From assembly GCF_030817595.1 (NCBI RefSeq), contig NZ_JAUSZN010000001.1:876001-940000 (forward strand): a stretch of 64,000 nucleotides of DNA, read 5' to 3'. Source of the DNA: Neobacillus niacini. Its GTDB lineage: Bacteria > Bacillota > Bacilli > Bacillales > Cytobacillaceae. The notes beneath the pieces were generated by a model. It did not search any database and had not been told where the DNA came from. It was given only the letters and a program-made list of their open reading frames with translations. The position numbers and the translations under genes are program-made. Of the stretch, positions 37,345 through 46,399 are shown piece after piece (position 1 is the stretch's first letter; each line of letters begins with the position of its first letter).

Positions 37345-38712
37345 ATGGAAGGGTTTAGTCATTTATTGAAAAGGCAGCGTGATTTCTTCCAAACAGGAAG
37401 AACAAAAGATGTATCATTCCGCATAGAAGCATTAACATCTCTAGGAGATATGATTCGCTCACATGAGACAGATATAATGACAGCACTTAAGAAGGATTTG
37501 AATAAGAGTGACTTCGACTCTTATATTAGTGAAATGGGAATATTGCTTGAGGAAATCCGTTTTACGCTCAAACATATAAGAGATTGGACTCAGCCAAGAA
37601 AAGTCAAAACGACCATGACTCAACTAGGGTCGAAGGCCTATATTTATTCTGAACCATATGGGATTGCATTTATCATTTCTCCTTGGAATTATCCTTTACA
37701 ACTTGCCATCGCTCCTCTGATTGGTGCGATTGCTGCAGGGAATTGTGCGGTACTTAAACCCTCCGAACTGACACCAGAGACATCAAAACTTATGGCAGAC
37801 CTGATCAATAAAACATTTCCGGAAGAGTACGTTTCTGTTGTCCAAGGTGATGCCGACACCACTCAGCTCTTATTAAAAGAAAAATTTGATTATATCTTTT
37901 TTACTGGAAGTGTTTCAGTTGGAAAGGTAATTATGGAAGCGGCCGCAATGCACTTAACACCTGTTACGCTTGAATTAGGAGGAAAAAGTCCTTGTATCGT
38001 TCACCATGACGCAGATCTTAAATTGGCAGCCAAACGGATTGCCTGGGGTAAGTTTATCAATGCAGGTCAAACATGTGTCGCGCCTGACTATTTATATGTA
38101 CACAAAGACATCAAGGAACAATTTTTAAAAACCTTCAAAGAAACTATAGTTGACCTATATGAGGATATCGTGAAAAATGGTGAATTCACGAGAATCGTAA
38201 GTGAACGTCATTTTAATCGCGTAACCGGGTTATTATCGAGCGGGGAAATCCTTCATGGCGGCAAATATTCCAAGGATACGCTTACTATTGAGCCTACGGT
38301 GCTTGGCGGTGTTACATGGGATGACCCAGTCATGCAGGAGGAAATTTTCGGTCCTGTCCTCCCTGTCCTTGAATATGAAAATGAATCAGCCATGATTCAA
38401 AAAATTAATGATCATCCTAAACCATTAGCTCTCTATATTTTTTCAGAAAGCAAAGAATTCCAAGATGCTATCTTAGATTCTATCTCTTTTGGCGGCGGCT
38501 GTATAAACGATACTGTCATGCACCTTAGTTCACCTTACCTCCCGTTTGGCGGTGTTGGTGAAAGCGGAATTGGTGCCTACCATGGCAGAGGCAGCTTTGA
38601 TGTCTTCTCTCACCAGAAGAGTATCTTAAAACAAACGACTACCTTTGATCTACCTTTCCGATATCCAAATCGTAAGGACGCACTAAAACAAATCAAACGT
38701 TTTATTAAATAA
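37345..38712 (+). CDS. Aldehyde dehydrogenase (YwdH-like, class 3 type)
   Basis: 455 aa NAD(P)-dependent aldehyde dehydrogenase. It has the PWNYPLQLAIAPLIGAIAAGN cofactor region in outline, general base Glu in LELGGKSP, and catalytic Cys in INAGQTCVAPDY. The short C-terminus with a hydrophobic/basic tail resembles fatty-aldehyde (class 3) enzymes and B. subtilis YwdH. An upstream in-frame start at 37309 is rejected because TAGGAGGTG lies just before the ATG at 37345. Confidence 0.9.
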   Translation: MEGFSHLLKRQRDFFQTGRTKDVSFRIEALTSLGDMIRSHETDIMTALKKDLNKSDFDSYISEMGILLEEIRFTLKHIRDWTQPRKVKTTMTQLGSKAYIYSEPYGIAFIISPWNYPLQLAIAPLIGAIAAGNCAVLKPSELTPETSKLMADLINKTFPEEYVSVVQGDADTTQLLLKEKFDYIFFTGSVSVGKVIMEAAAMHLTPVTLELGGKSPCIVHHDADLKLAAKRIAWGKFINAGQTCVAPDYLYVHKDIKEQFLKTFKETIVDLYEDIVKNGEFTRIVSERHFNRVTGLLSSGEILHGGKYSKDTLTIEPTVLGGVTWDDPVMQEEIFGPVLPVLEYENESAMIQKINDHPKPLALYIFSESKEFQDAILDSISFGGGCINDTVMHLSSPYLPFGGVGESGIGAYHGRGSFDVFSHQKSILKQTTTFDLPFRYPNRKDALKQIKRFIK

Positions 38713-38716
38713 TACA

Positions 38717-38748
38717 AAAGCCTTGCAGATTGTGTTCTGCAAGGCTTT
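38717..38748. terminator. Bidirectional terminator, aldehyde dehydrogenase and rocG
   Basis: AAAGCCTTGCAGA (38717-38729) pairs with TCTGCAAGGCTTT (38736-38748). Confidence 0.82.
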
Positions 38749-38754
38749 GTACGA

Positions 38755-40047
38755 TTATACCCAGCCTCTGAATTGGGAGGCCTCTGCTACTTTCTTAATC
38801 CCAACCATATATGCAGCTAACCGCATATCAACTTGATAAGTTTGAGCTTGTTGATAAATCGTGTCAAAAGAACTAACCATTACCTTCTCAAGCTTTTCCA
38901 TGACCTCTTCTTCAGACCAATAGTAACCCTGATTGTTTTGCACCCATTCAAAATAAGAAACGGTAACGCCGCCTGCACTTGCAAGAATATCTGGAACAAG
39001 AAGAACTCCATGCTCTGTTAAAATCTTTGTAGCTTCAAGAGTGGTTGGTCCATTTGCTGCTTCAACTACAATACTCGCTTTAATGTTAGCTGCATTCTTT
39101 TCAGTGATTTGGTTCGAAATCGCAGCCGGTACAAGAATATCACATTCTAATTCTAGCAATTCCTGGTTGCTGATTGTATCCGTAAATAGCTGAGAGAAGG
39201 TTCCGAAACTATCTCTTCTATCGAGTAAATAATCAATATCAAGTCCGTCTGGATCATAAACTCCGCCGTATACATCGGAAACAGCGACAACTTTGGCACC
39301 TGCGTCATGCATAAATTTAGCTAAGTAGCTGCCTGCATTTCCAAAACCTTGGATCACCACGCGCGCTCCTTTTAACTCTTTTCCTTTTTTCTTAACCGCT
39401 TCATTAATACACATGGTCACACCACGGGCAGTTGCAGTTTCTCGTCCATGCGATCCTCCTAATACAAGAGGTTTACCAGTAATAAATCCTGGCGAGTCAA
39501 ACTCACGCAGACGACTATATTCATCCATCATCCATGCCATTATTTGTGAATTAGTATAAACATCCGGTGCAGGAATATCCTTTGTTGGTCCAACAATCTG
39601 GCTAATCGCTCGAACATACCCTCTGCTTAATCTCTCAAGTTCCCTAAACGACATCTTTCTTGGATCACAGATGATACCGCCTTTACCGCCACCATAAGGA
39701 AGGTTTGTAATCCCACACTTTAAGCTCATCCAAATCGATAGAGCTTTTACCTCTGCTTCATCGACATCAGGATGAAAGCGAACGCCGCCCTTTGTTGGCC
39801 CAACTGCATCGTTATGCTGCGAACGGTATCCGGTAAAGATTTTCACGGTGCCATCATCCATTCGGACTGGAATTCTTACTGTCAATAATCGAATCGGTTC
39901 TTTTAATAGTTCAAACATTTCACTATTGTAGCCCAACTTCGTTAATGCTTCTTGTATGACCGTTTGTGTTGAGTAGTATAAGTTTAAAGATTCCTTTTCC
40001 TTTTGCTGTTCTTTTGACATTTCATTTATCACTGCCTTAACAGACAT
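38755..40047 (-). CDS. rocG: NAD-specific glutamate dehydrogenase
   Basis: 430 aa catabolic glutamate dehydrogenase: Glu to 2-oxoglutarate and ammonia. The substrate region GPTKGGVRFHP, catalytic Lys in LPYGGGKGGI, the GFGNAGS nucleotide-binding loop and NGPTTLEA are intact. RocG and GudB are close paralogues; the position as last gene of rocA-rocD-rocG argues for RocG. The 39-bp gap after rocD has no terminator, so it is part of the operon. There is no sign of the GudB-type inactivating duplication near VGPTKGG or PAPDVYT. Confidence 0.9.
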   Translation of the reverse strand: MSVKAVINEMSKEQQKEKESLNLYYSTQTVIQEALTKLGYNSEMFELLKEPIRLLTVRIPVRMDDGTVKIFTGYRSQHNDAVGPTKGGVRFHPDVDEAEVKALSIWMSLKCGITNLPYGGGKGGIICDPRKMSFRELERLSRGYVRAISQIVGPTKDIPAPDVYTNSQIMAWMMDEYSRLREFDSPGFITGKPLVLGGSHGRETATARGVTMCINEAVKKKGKELKGARVVIQGFGNAGSYLAKFMHDAGAKVVAVSDVYGGVYDPDGLDIDYLLDRRDSFGTFSQLFTDTISNQELLELECDILVPAAISNQITEKNAANIKASIVVEAANGPTTLEATKILTEHGVLLVPDILASAGGVTVSYFEWVQNNQGYYWSEEEVMEKLEKVMVSSFDTIYQQAQTYQVDMRLAAYMVGIKKVAEASQFRGWV

Positions 40048-40086
40048 GCCCGCACCTCGTATTTTAGTAGTATAGAAATATAGTTA

Positions 40087-41289
40087 TTAAGCTAAAACCT
40101 TAGTGATTTTTTCAATTGACCAATCTATTTCTTCCTTTGTAATGATAAGCGGCGGCGCAAAACGAATAACGGTATCATGTGTTTCTTTACATAATAAACC
40201 CTCTTCCTTTAATTGCTCACAGTAAGGTCTTGCTTCTTCTGTCAGCTCTACACCTATAAATAAACCTCTGCCTCTTATTTCTTTTATCACAGGGCTATTG
40301 ATTGCTTTTAATTGTTCTAGAAAATACTTACCTAATTCAAGTGAACGGTCTGCTAGTTTTTCTTCCTCAATCACTTCTAAAGCTGCAATTGACACAGCAC
40401 AAGCAAGTGGATTTCCACCGAAAGTGGATCCATGTGAACCTGGATTAAATACACCTAAAACTTCGGAGTTGGCCACAACACATGAAATTGGGAACACTCC
40501 GCCACCTAATGCTTTTCCTAAAATTAACATGTCTGGGTTAACTTCTTCCCATTCAACAGCAAACATTTTTCCTGTCCGAGCTAAGCCAACTTGAATTTCA
40601 TCGGCAATAAACAATACATTGTTTTCTTTACATAAATCAGAAGCTGCTTTTAAGAATCCTTCAGGAGGCAGGATAATTCCTGCTTCTCCTTGGATTGGTT
40701 CAATTAAGAAAGCAGCTGTATTAGGTGTGATAGCAGCTTTTAATGCTTCGATATCTCCATAAGGAATAAGCTTAATCCCTGGAAGCATCGGACCAAATCC
40801 TCGCTTATATTCAGGATCAGAAGATAAGGAAACTGCACCCATTGTCCTGCCATGGAAGTTACCTGTACAAGCAATAATTTCTGCTTGGTTCTCAGCGATT
40901 CCTTTTACATCATAGCCCCAGCGGCGTGCTGCTTTAATAGCTGTTTCTACCGCTTCAGCACCTGTATTCATAGGAAGTGCCATTTCTTTATTTGTTAATT
41001 TACAGATTTTTTCATACCAGGGACCGAGTTGGTCATTATGGAAAGCTCGTGAAGTTAAAGTCACTTTATCTGCTTGGTCTTTTAAGGCCTTAATAATTTT
41101 AGGATGACGGTGTCCTTGGTTTACCGCGGAATAAGCACTCAGCATATCCATGTAACGGTTTCCTTCTGGATTTTCCACCCATACTCCCTCTGCTTTCGAA
41201 ACTACGATTGGCAGTGGAAGATAATTGTTGGCACCAAACTTTTGTGTTTTTTCGATAATTTCAGTTGTTTTATTTATAGTAGTATTCAT
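40087..41289 (-). CDS. rocD: Ornithine aminotransferase
   Basis: 400 aa PLP enzyme: ornithine + 2-oxoglutarate to glutamate semialdehyde + glutamate. Class III motifs include the [20 protein letters not shown] region, [24 protein letters not shown] and the PLP Lys in ILGKALGGG. It lies 12 bp after rocA, with GGAGG overlapping the rocA stop. Its product is the substrate of RocA. Confidence 0.95.
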   Translation of the reverse strand: MNTTINKTTEIIEKTQKFGANNYLPLPIVVSKAEGVWVENPEGNRYMDMLSAYSAVNQGHRHPKIIKALKDQADKVTLTSRAFHNDQLGPWYEKICKLTNKEMALPMNTGAEAVETAIKAARRWGYDVKGIAENQAEIIACTGNFHGRTMGAVSLSSDPEYKRGFGPMLPGIKLIPYGDIEALKAAITPNTAAFLIEPIQGEAGIILPPEGFLKAASDLCKENNVLFIADEIQVGLARTGKMFAVEWEEVNPDMLILGKALGGGVFPISCVVANSEVLGVFNPGSHGSTFGGNPLACAVSIAALEVIEEEKLADRSLELGKYFLEQLKAINSPVIKEIRGRGLFIGVELTEEARPYCEQLKEEGLLCKETHDTVIRFAPPLIITKEEIDWSIEKITKVLA

Positions 41290-41301
41290 TTTATTTCCTC
41301 C

Positions 41302-42846
41302 TTATAGCGTTTCGGAAGTTGTTTTAGCTTGCATGTGAAGCAGTAAATAATCGGGACCGCCTGCTTTAGAATCTGTTCCTGACATATTGAATCCTCCAAA
41401 TGGCTGATATCCAACAATCGCTCCAGTACAAGTACGGTTAAAGTAGAGATTTCCAACATGGAATTCTTCACGGGCACGTTCAATATGTTCACGGTTGTTT
41501 GAAATTAAAGCTCCTGTTAGACCGTAATCTGTGTTGTTAGCGATTTTCATCATATGGTCAAAATCACGAGCTTTTGAGAAAGCCAGAACTGGTCCAAAAA
41601 TCTCCTCTTGCATAAGTCGCGCATTTTCATCTAAATCAGCAAAGATCGTTGGCTGGATAAAGTAACCCTGTGAGTCATCGCCTTCTCCACCGGTCATTAA
41701 TCTTCCTTCTTGTTTACCAACTTCAATATAATTCATGATCTTCTTAAATGATTTATCATCAATCACTGGACCCATATAATTAGATAAATCTTCTGGGTTA
41801 CCAAGTGTCAGTGTTTTGGTTAACGCCACAGCTTTTTCAAGCACTTCATCATAAACATCCTGATGAACAACTGCACGAGAGCCAGCAGAACATTTTTGAC
41901 CAGAGAAACCAAAAGCTGAATAAACGATACTTGCTGCAGCTAAATCTAAATCAGCATCATTGTCTACAACTACGGTATCCTTACCGCCCATTTCAGCAAT
42001 GACACGTTTAATCCATATTTGCCCTGGGTGAACTTTTGCCGCTCGTTCATTGATTCTGCACCCAACCTCACGAGAGCCAGTGAAGGATACGAAACGAGTT
42101 TTCGGATGATCAACAAGATAATCCCCAATCTGCGCCCCGCTGCCTGGTACGAAGTTTAAAACGCCATTTGGTAAACCAGCTTCATGCATTAGCTCTACAA
42201 ACTTTGCTGCCACAATTGGTGTAGAGTTTGCAGGCTTTAAAAGCACGGTATTCCCAGACACAATTGCTGCAACGGTTGTTCCAGCCATAATCGCCAATGG
42301 GAAGTTAAATGGTGAAATAATGATTCCTACACCTAGTGGAATGTAGTGATATTGATTGTATTCGCCATCACGGCTCTGTACAGGAAAACCTTCTTTTATA
42401 CGAAGCATTTGACGACCGTAATATTCGATAAAATCAATTGCTTCAGCCGTATCTGCGTCCGCTTCCTTCCATGGTTTACCACCTTCTTTTACAAGATAAG
42501 CAGAAAATTCATGTTTACGGCGGCGCAACATCGCTGCTGCACGGAATAGGATATTGGCACGGTGTTCAGGCTTCCATTTCTTCCAAGATTCAAATGCAGT
42601 TAATGCCGTTTGCATGGCCTTTTCGGCAAGTTCTTGGTCTGCCATGGACACACTTCCGATGACTTCTTCTTTATTTGCTGGATTAATAGATTGAATTTTT
42701 TTATCAGTTGTAATGGATTCCCCGCCAATCACAACAGGATATTCCTTTCCTAGCTGGGATTGAACATACGAAAGAGCTTGTTGAAATGCTTGTTTATTTG
42801 CTTCTTCTGTAAAATTAGTAAATGGTTCATGCGTATACGGTTTCAT
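41302..42846 (-). CDS. rocA: 1-pyrroline-5-carboxylate dehydrogenase
   Basis: 514 aa aldehyde dehydrogenase oxidising P5C/glutamate semialdehyde to glutamate. It has [23 protein letters not shown], the Glu in [13 protein letters not shown] and the catalytic Cys in [13 protein letters not shown]. First gene of rocA-rocD-rocG. A canonical -24/-12 promoter lies 39 bp upstream, and RocR binding sites beyond it. AAGGGGG precedes the ATG. Confidence 0.95.
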   Translation of the reverse strand: MKPYTHEPFTNFTEEANKQAFQQALSYVQSQLGKEYPVVIGGESITTDKKIQSINPANKEEVIGSVSMADQELAEKAMQTALTAFESWKKWKPEHRANILFRAAAMLRRRKHEFSAYLVKEGGKPWKEADADTAEAIDFIEYYGRQMLRIKEGFPVQSRDGEYNQYHYIPLGVGIIISPFNFPLAIMAGTTVAAIVSGNTVLLKPANSTPIVAAKFVELMHEAGLPNGVLNFVPGSGAQIGDYLVDHPKTRFVSFTGSREVGCRINERAAKVHPGQIWIKRVIAEMGGKDTVVVDNDADLDLAAASIVYSAFGFSGQKCSAGSRAVVHQDVYDEVLEKAVALTKTLTLGNPEDLSNYMGPVIDDKSFKKIMNYIEVGKQEGRLMTGGEGDDSQGYFIQPTIFADLDENARLMQEEIFGPVLAFSKARDFDHMMKIANNTDYGLTGALISNNREHIERAREEFHVGNLYFNRTCTGAIVGYQPFGGFNMSGTDSKAGGPDYLLLHMQAKTTSETL

Positions 42847-42884
42847 TCTTTTATCCCCCTTGTGGTTTGTTCAAAACAATATAA

Positions 42885-42901
42885 TGCAAGTTCCGTGCCA
42901 A
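42885..42901 (-). promoter_or_regulatory. Sigma-54 (-24/-12) promoter of rocA-rocD-rocG
   Basis: Minus-strand TTGGCAC-N5-TTGCA matches the SigL consensus at every key base. It fits the RocR-type activator encoded divergently. Confidence 0.93.
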
Positions 42902-42950
42902 ACGTAAAATCTATATTTATAAGGGATTTATGTTATTTATGTTTTTAAAC

Positions 42951-43005
42951 GCAAAATATTTTTGCGCAAAATATTTAAATTATTTTTAATGCAAAAATAT
43001 TTTGC
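42951..43005. promoter_or_regulatory. RocR upstream activating sequences (two palindromes)
   Basis: GCAAAATATTTTTGC (42951-42965) and GCAAAAATATTTTGC (42991-43005) are exact reverse complements, each itself nearly palindromic, with centres 40 bp (about four helical turns) apart. A third partial copy GCAAAATATTT starts at 42966. They lie 50-105 bp upstream of the sigma-54 promoter, where an enhancer is expected. Confidence 0.8.
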
Positions 43006-43030
43006 GCTATTTTGGAATATTTGTTTTAAT
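43002..43030 (+). promoter_or_regulatory. Promoter of rocR, overlapped by a RocR site
   Basis: TTGCGC (43002-43007) and TTTAAT (43025-43030) are 17 bp apart. The -35 overlaps the right-hand palindrome, consistent with the autorepression known for RocR in B. subtilis. Confidence 0.5.
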
Positions 43031-43061
43031 AGAAAGATAAACAATAAGGGGAATGAAGATC

Positions 43062-44486
43062 ATGGATCAGACAAAAATGACAGTTGAATACCTGCAGTAT
43101 CTTATTTCCATGTATAAAAGGATTTTAGATGAAGTGGATGTTGGGGTCCATGCTGTAGATGCTTCAGGGAATACGGTTATTTATAATAAGAAAATGGCTC
43201 AAATGGAATCGATGGACATCCACGATGTCATGAATAAGAATCTGCTAGATGTCTTTATGTTTAAGGAAGATCAATCTAGCACACTTGTAAAAGCGCTTCA
43301 AGATAGAAAAGAGACAAAGAATGTTAAGCAAACTTATTTTAATAATAAAGGCCGAGAAATCACCACCAACAACAATACCATTCCTATTTATGAAAACGAA
43401 GAACTATTGGGTGCAGTTGAAATAGCCAACGACGTGACCAAGCTGGAACGTTTAATAAAAGGGAATATCACGCGAAAAGGTACTACTAGATATACTTTTG
43501 ATAGTATTACAGGAAACAGTACCGTGATGAAGGAAGTCATTGAAGGTGCCAAGCGTGCCGCACGGACCTCTTCTTACGTCTTAATTGTGGGAGAAACAGG
43601 AACTGGAAAAGAGCTGTTTGCCCAAAGTATACATAATGCCAGCAGTCGGTTTTCCGGCCCCTTTATCTCTCAAAACTGCGCTGCTTTACCTGATAACTTA
43701 ATAGAAAGTCTTCTATTCGGCACAAGGCGGGGTGCTTTTACCGGAGCCATCGACCAGCCAGGATTATTTGAACAGGCCAACGGCGGAACGTTGTTACTTG
43801 ATGAGATAAATTCTCTTAATCTAAACCTTCAGGCTAAACTGCTTCGTGCACTTCAAGAAAAAACAATCCGCCGGGTCGGGGATACAAAGGATACACCCGT
43901 TGACGTTCGTGTAATAGCAAATATTAACGAGGACCCGATCGATGCGGTAACCAACAATCATATGCGGAAGGACTTATATTATCGCCTTGGAGTTGTCACC
44001 GTCTTTATTCCGCCTTTAAGGGAGCGTAAAGAGGATATCACTCTCCTGGCCCAGCTTTTTATTAACAAGTACAACGATCTCTTTCAAATGAACGTAAAAG
44101 GTTTATCAGAAGAGGTTAAAGCTTCATTTCTAGAGTATGACTGGCATGGAAATGTTCGTGAACTAGAACATCTAGTTGAAGCGGCTATGAACATTATGAT
44201 GGATGATGAAGAACTCATTGAGTATTCGCATCTTCCCTATCAATATCGAAGTAAATTGCATCTAAAAGAAAGAAACACTCCTTCTGTATCGGTTGATATG
44301 TTTTTAAAAGATGGAACAGATACGACCACTTCACTAAAGGAGCAAATGGAATACTTTGAAAAATCCTATATAGAACATATCTTGAAAAATAATGATTACA
44401 ATATTACTAGAACTGCAGATGTGCTAGGACTAAGCCGTCAAAGTCTTCAGTATCGAATGAAAAAACTAAACATCAAACATGAGTAA
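43062..44486 (+). CDS. rocR: RocR, sigma-54-dependent activator of arginine catabolism
   Basis: 474 aa. A PAS-type sensor domain (about 20-125) is followed by an AAA+ domain (about 150-375) with Walker A GETGTGKE, GAFTGA sigma-54 contact loop and Walker B GGTLLLDEI, and by a Fis-type HTH at the C-terminus (NITRTADVLGLSRQSLQYRM). It senses ornithine/citrulline in B. subtilis. It is divergent from rocA-rocD-rocG. The ATG at 43062 is preferred over 43053 because AAGGGG lies 10 bases upstream of it but too close to the other. Confidence 0.93.
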   Translation: MDQTKMTVEYLQYLISMYKRILDEVDVGVHAVDASGNTVIYNKKMAQMESMDIHDVMNKNLLDVFMFKEDQSSTLVKALQDRKETKNVKQTYFNNKGREITTNNNTIPIYENEELLGAVEIANDVTKLERLIKGNITRKGTTRYTFDSITGNSTVMKEVIEGAKRAARTSSYVLIVGETGTGKELFAQSIHNASSRFSGPFISQNCAALPDNLIESLLFGTRRGAFTGAIDQPGLFEQANGGTLLLDEINSLNLNLQAKLLRALQEKTIRRVGDTKDTPVDVRVIANINEDPIDAVTNNHMRKDLYYRLGVVTVFIPPLRERKEDITLLAQLFINKYNDLFQMNVKGLSEEVKASFLEYDWHGNVRELEHLVEAAMNIMMDDEELIEYSHLPYQYRSKLHLKERNTPSVSVDMFLKDGTDTTTSLKEQMEYFEKSYIEHILKNNDYNITRTADVLGLSRQSLQYRMKKLNIKHE

Positions 44487-44586
44487 CAAGAACTAGTAAA
44501 ATTGTACGAAATTTTTCATAATATTTGCAGGAATTTGTCGAGAAATAAAGGAATATATAAGTAGAAAACAAAAAGGAGGAAAATAT

Positions 44587-45000
44587 ATGAAAAAGATATT
44601 AACATTACTTTTTACTAGTTTGATTGTTTTATTGATGTTGGCAGGTCCAGGGAATCTAGCTTTTGCACACGAGGGTGAGGAAAATTGTTCATGTGATTCC
44701 TTTACTATTCTTGACGGTGCCGAAAAGAACAAAATAATAGCAAAATTCTTAGCAAGTGACGAGTTTAAGACATTAAAATTAAATAACTTAGATAGTGGCT
44801 ATAAATGGAAGGGAATAAGTAAAGCGGAAGTTACCAAATTTATTAAGGACGTTCATTCAAAACCCGAAGATCCAGATAGTCCAGTGGTTATTAAAGCTGG
44901 CACTATTGGTGTTGCAGTTCCCTTTTTTACCAGTGATGGAAAGTTAGAAGTTTTCTATTTTCTTAATGGGATACCTGCTGGAAGCCAGGTAATTGAATAA
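44587..45000 (+). CDS. Small secreted protein of unknown function
   Basis: 137 aa. A clear signal peptide (hydrophobic 5-24, cleavage near AFA-HEG) is followed by a short Cys pair (ENCSCDS) and a mixed alpha/beta domain of about 100 residues, with VVIKAGTIGVAVPFF near the C-terminus. No family recognised. AAAAGGAGG precedes the ATG. A monocistronic gene with its own terminator. Confidence 0.72.
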   Translation: MKKILTLLFTSLIVLLMLAGPGNLAFAHEGEENCSCDSFTILDGAEKNKIIAKFLASDEFKTLKLNNLDSGYKWKGISKAEVTKFIKDVHSKPEDPDSPVVIKAGTIGVAVPFFTSDGKLEVFYFLNGIPAGSQVIE

Positions 45001-45008
45001 TCGATTTA

Positions 45009-45034
45009 AAAAAGCTGGCATCTGCCAGCTTTCT
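45009..45034. terminator. Bidirectional terminator
   Basis: AAAGCTGG (45011-45018) pairs with CCAGCTTT (45025-45032), flanked by A and T runs. Confidence 0.82.
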
Positions 45035-45040
45035 TTGACC

Positions 45041-45313
45041 CTATTCCTCTTCCTCATCCATAATCTCATCAAAAGCAGCAGATACCTTGTCAAACTCCTC
45101 ATCGCTTTCGATAGCCGTTAAGTCTCCATCCTCATCAACTTTTAAAAAGAAGATATCAATGTCCTCTTCTGTTTCCTCTTTTATATCTTCAACAAATCCC
45201 ACCGCTACATAATTGGTGCCTTCTATATTGATAGAAGCTAACACTTCCACTTCCTGCTCCTGATCTGTTTCATCACTAATTGTGAAAACTTCGCCAACTT
45301 CAATATTTGCCAC
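45041..45313 (-). CDS. DUF1292-family acidic protein (YrzB-like)
   Basis: 90 aa, very acidic. It has IEVGEVFTISDETDQEQEVEV in outline, then FFLKVDEDGDLTAIESDEEFDKVSAAFDE, which is diagnostic of DUF1292. Function unknown. An upstream in-frame start (45346) is rejected: AGAGGAAG precedes a GTG at 45313, giving a MANIEVG start like homologues. Confidence 0.82.
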   Translation of the reverse strand: MANIEVGEVFTISDETDQEQEVEVLASINIEGTNYVAVGFVEDIKEETEEDIDIFFLKVDEDGDLTAIESDEEFDKVSAAFDEIMDEEEE

Positions 45314-45396
45314 GTTACATCTTCCTCTCATTAAAAGAATAAGCATTTCATTCCATAAGTATCTCTAAAATGGCTGGAAATAATGCTAAAAATAAC

Positions 45397-45921
45397 TTAT
45401 TTCTGTTCGATGACTTTAACAAATTCACGCATATAATCCGGTAAATCAGGTGGGCGTCTACTTGAGACTAAATGTCCGTCGACCACAACCGGCTCATCAT
45501 ACCAAGTTGCACCGGCATTCTCCATATCATCCTTAATCCTAGGTGTACTAGTTACCTTCTTACCCTGCAGGATTTTTGCCGAAATTAATACCCAGCCAGC
45601 ATGGCAAATTTGACCAATCGGCTTTTTGTTTTCTTCGAAATGCTGAAGCAGTGAAAGAACTTCAGGAAAGCGGCGAATCTTATCTGGTGCCCAACCACCT
45701 GGAACTAAAATCGCATCGTATTCTTCCCCTTTAATATCACTATAGGAGTAATCCGATTTTGCTGGCACTCCATATTTTCCTATGTACTCTTCCTCAGCCT
45801 TTTCTCCTGCTAGGTCAACCACAGCCCCTTCTTCTCGTAATCGGAGAATTGGATACCATAGCTCAAGATCTTCAAAATCATGATGGACAAGACTAACAAC
45901 TTTCTTACCTTTTAAACGCAT
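45397..45921 (-). CDS. DJ-1/PfpI-family protein (YfkM/YraA-like)
   Basis: 174 aa type-1 glutamine-amidotransferase-like fold. The nucleophilic Cys is in GQICHAGWVLISA, the acidic partner in HHDFEDLELWYP, and a STPRIKDDMENAGA region follows. Such general stress proteins are variously described as proteases, deglycases or glyoxalases; the activity is disputed. Four phased dyads lie in its upstream region. GGAGGAGGG precedes the ATG. Confidence 0.9.
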   Translation of the reverse strand: MRLKGKKVVSLVHHDFEDLELWYPILRLREEGAVVDLAGEKAEEEYIGKYGVPAKSDYSYSDIKGEEYDAILVPGGWAPDKIRRFPEVLSLLQHFEENKKPIGQICHAGWVLISAKILQGKKVTSTPRIKDDMENAGATWYDEPVVVDGHLVSSRRPPDLPDYMREFVKVIEQK

Positions 45922-46088
45922 AAAACTTCCCTCCTCCTTATTGATTATTATGACATAGAAAAATCAAACCAACAAAAAAAGACACCACTTTTAAAGAGTT
46001 TTGTTTTGAAAAATGAGGTTCTCTTTGATTTTTGTCATAAAACTTACCCCAATGTCTTGTCTTTATCTAGTAACCAGCAAATGTAAAA

Positions 46089-46272
46089 TAAGCGGAAATT
46101 TTCCGGTTAAGTGCAAAATAGAACTCATTTCAGGTGATTTAGGCGGAGATTTTCCGTCTATGCAAAGAAAAATCTCCCATTTTCGAATTTTTCGAGCCGA
46201 TAGGCGGAATCTCTCCGTCTATTTAAGCCCATTTTAATAATAATTACGAATTAGGCGGAATTTTTCCGTCTA
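46089..46272. repeat. Four phased TAGGCGGA-N5-TCCGTCTA dyads
   Basis: Copies lie at 46089-46110 (a divergent one, TAAGCGGA..TCCGGTTA), 46140-46160, 46201-46221 and 46252-46272. Start spacing is 51, 61 and 51 bp, all close to whole helical turns. They occupy the 478-bp gap between the DJ-1 gene and the feo terminator, which otherwise holds no recognisable gene. Confidence 0.85.
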
Positions 46273-46322
46273 TTTATCAGGTAAGGTATTTGATCTAACC
46301 TGATCCTCCAACTGAGAAACAT

Positions 46323-46352
46323 AAAAAAAAGACGTATGCCAATTCATACGTC
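46323..46352 (-). terminator. Terminator of the feo operon
   Basis: GACGTATG (46331-46338) pairs with CATACGTC (46345-46352). On the minus strand eight T residues follow. Confidence 0.88.
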
Positions 46353-46399
46353 AATTCTTAAAAAGAAAGCACTCGAAAACCGAATCCTCTACTTTCAAT

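Noticed and set aside
38755..40047. Inactive GudB-type glutamate dehydrogenase with a 9-bp duplication
   Set aside because: No short tandem duplication is seen in the active-site region and the reading frame looks normal.
46089..46272. GGCGGA dyads as a CRISPR array or terminator cluster
   Set aside because: Spacing is unequal (51, 61, 51), units are small dyads without T-runs, and no cas genes occur.
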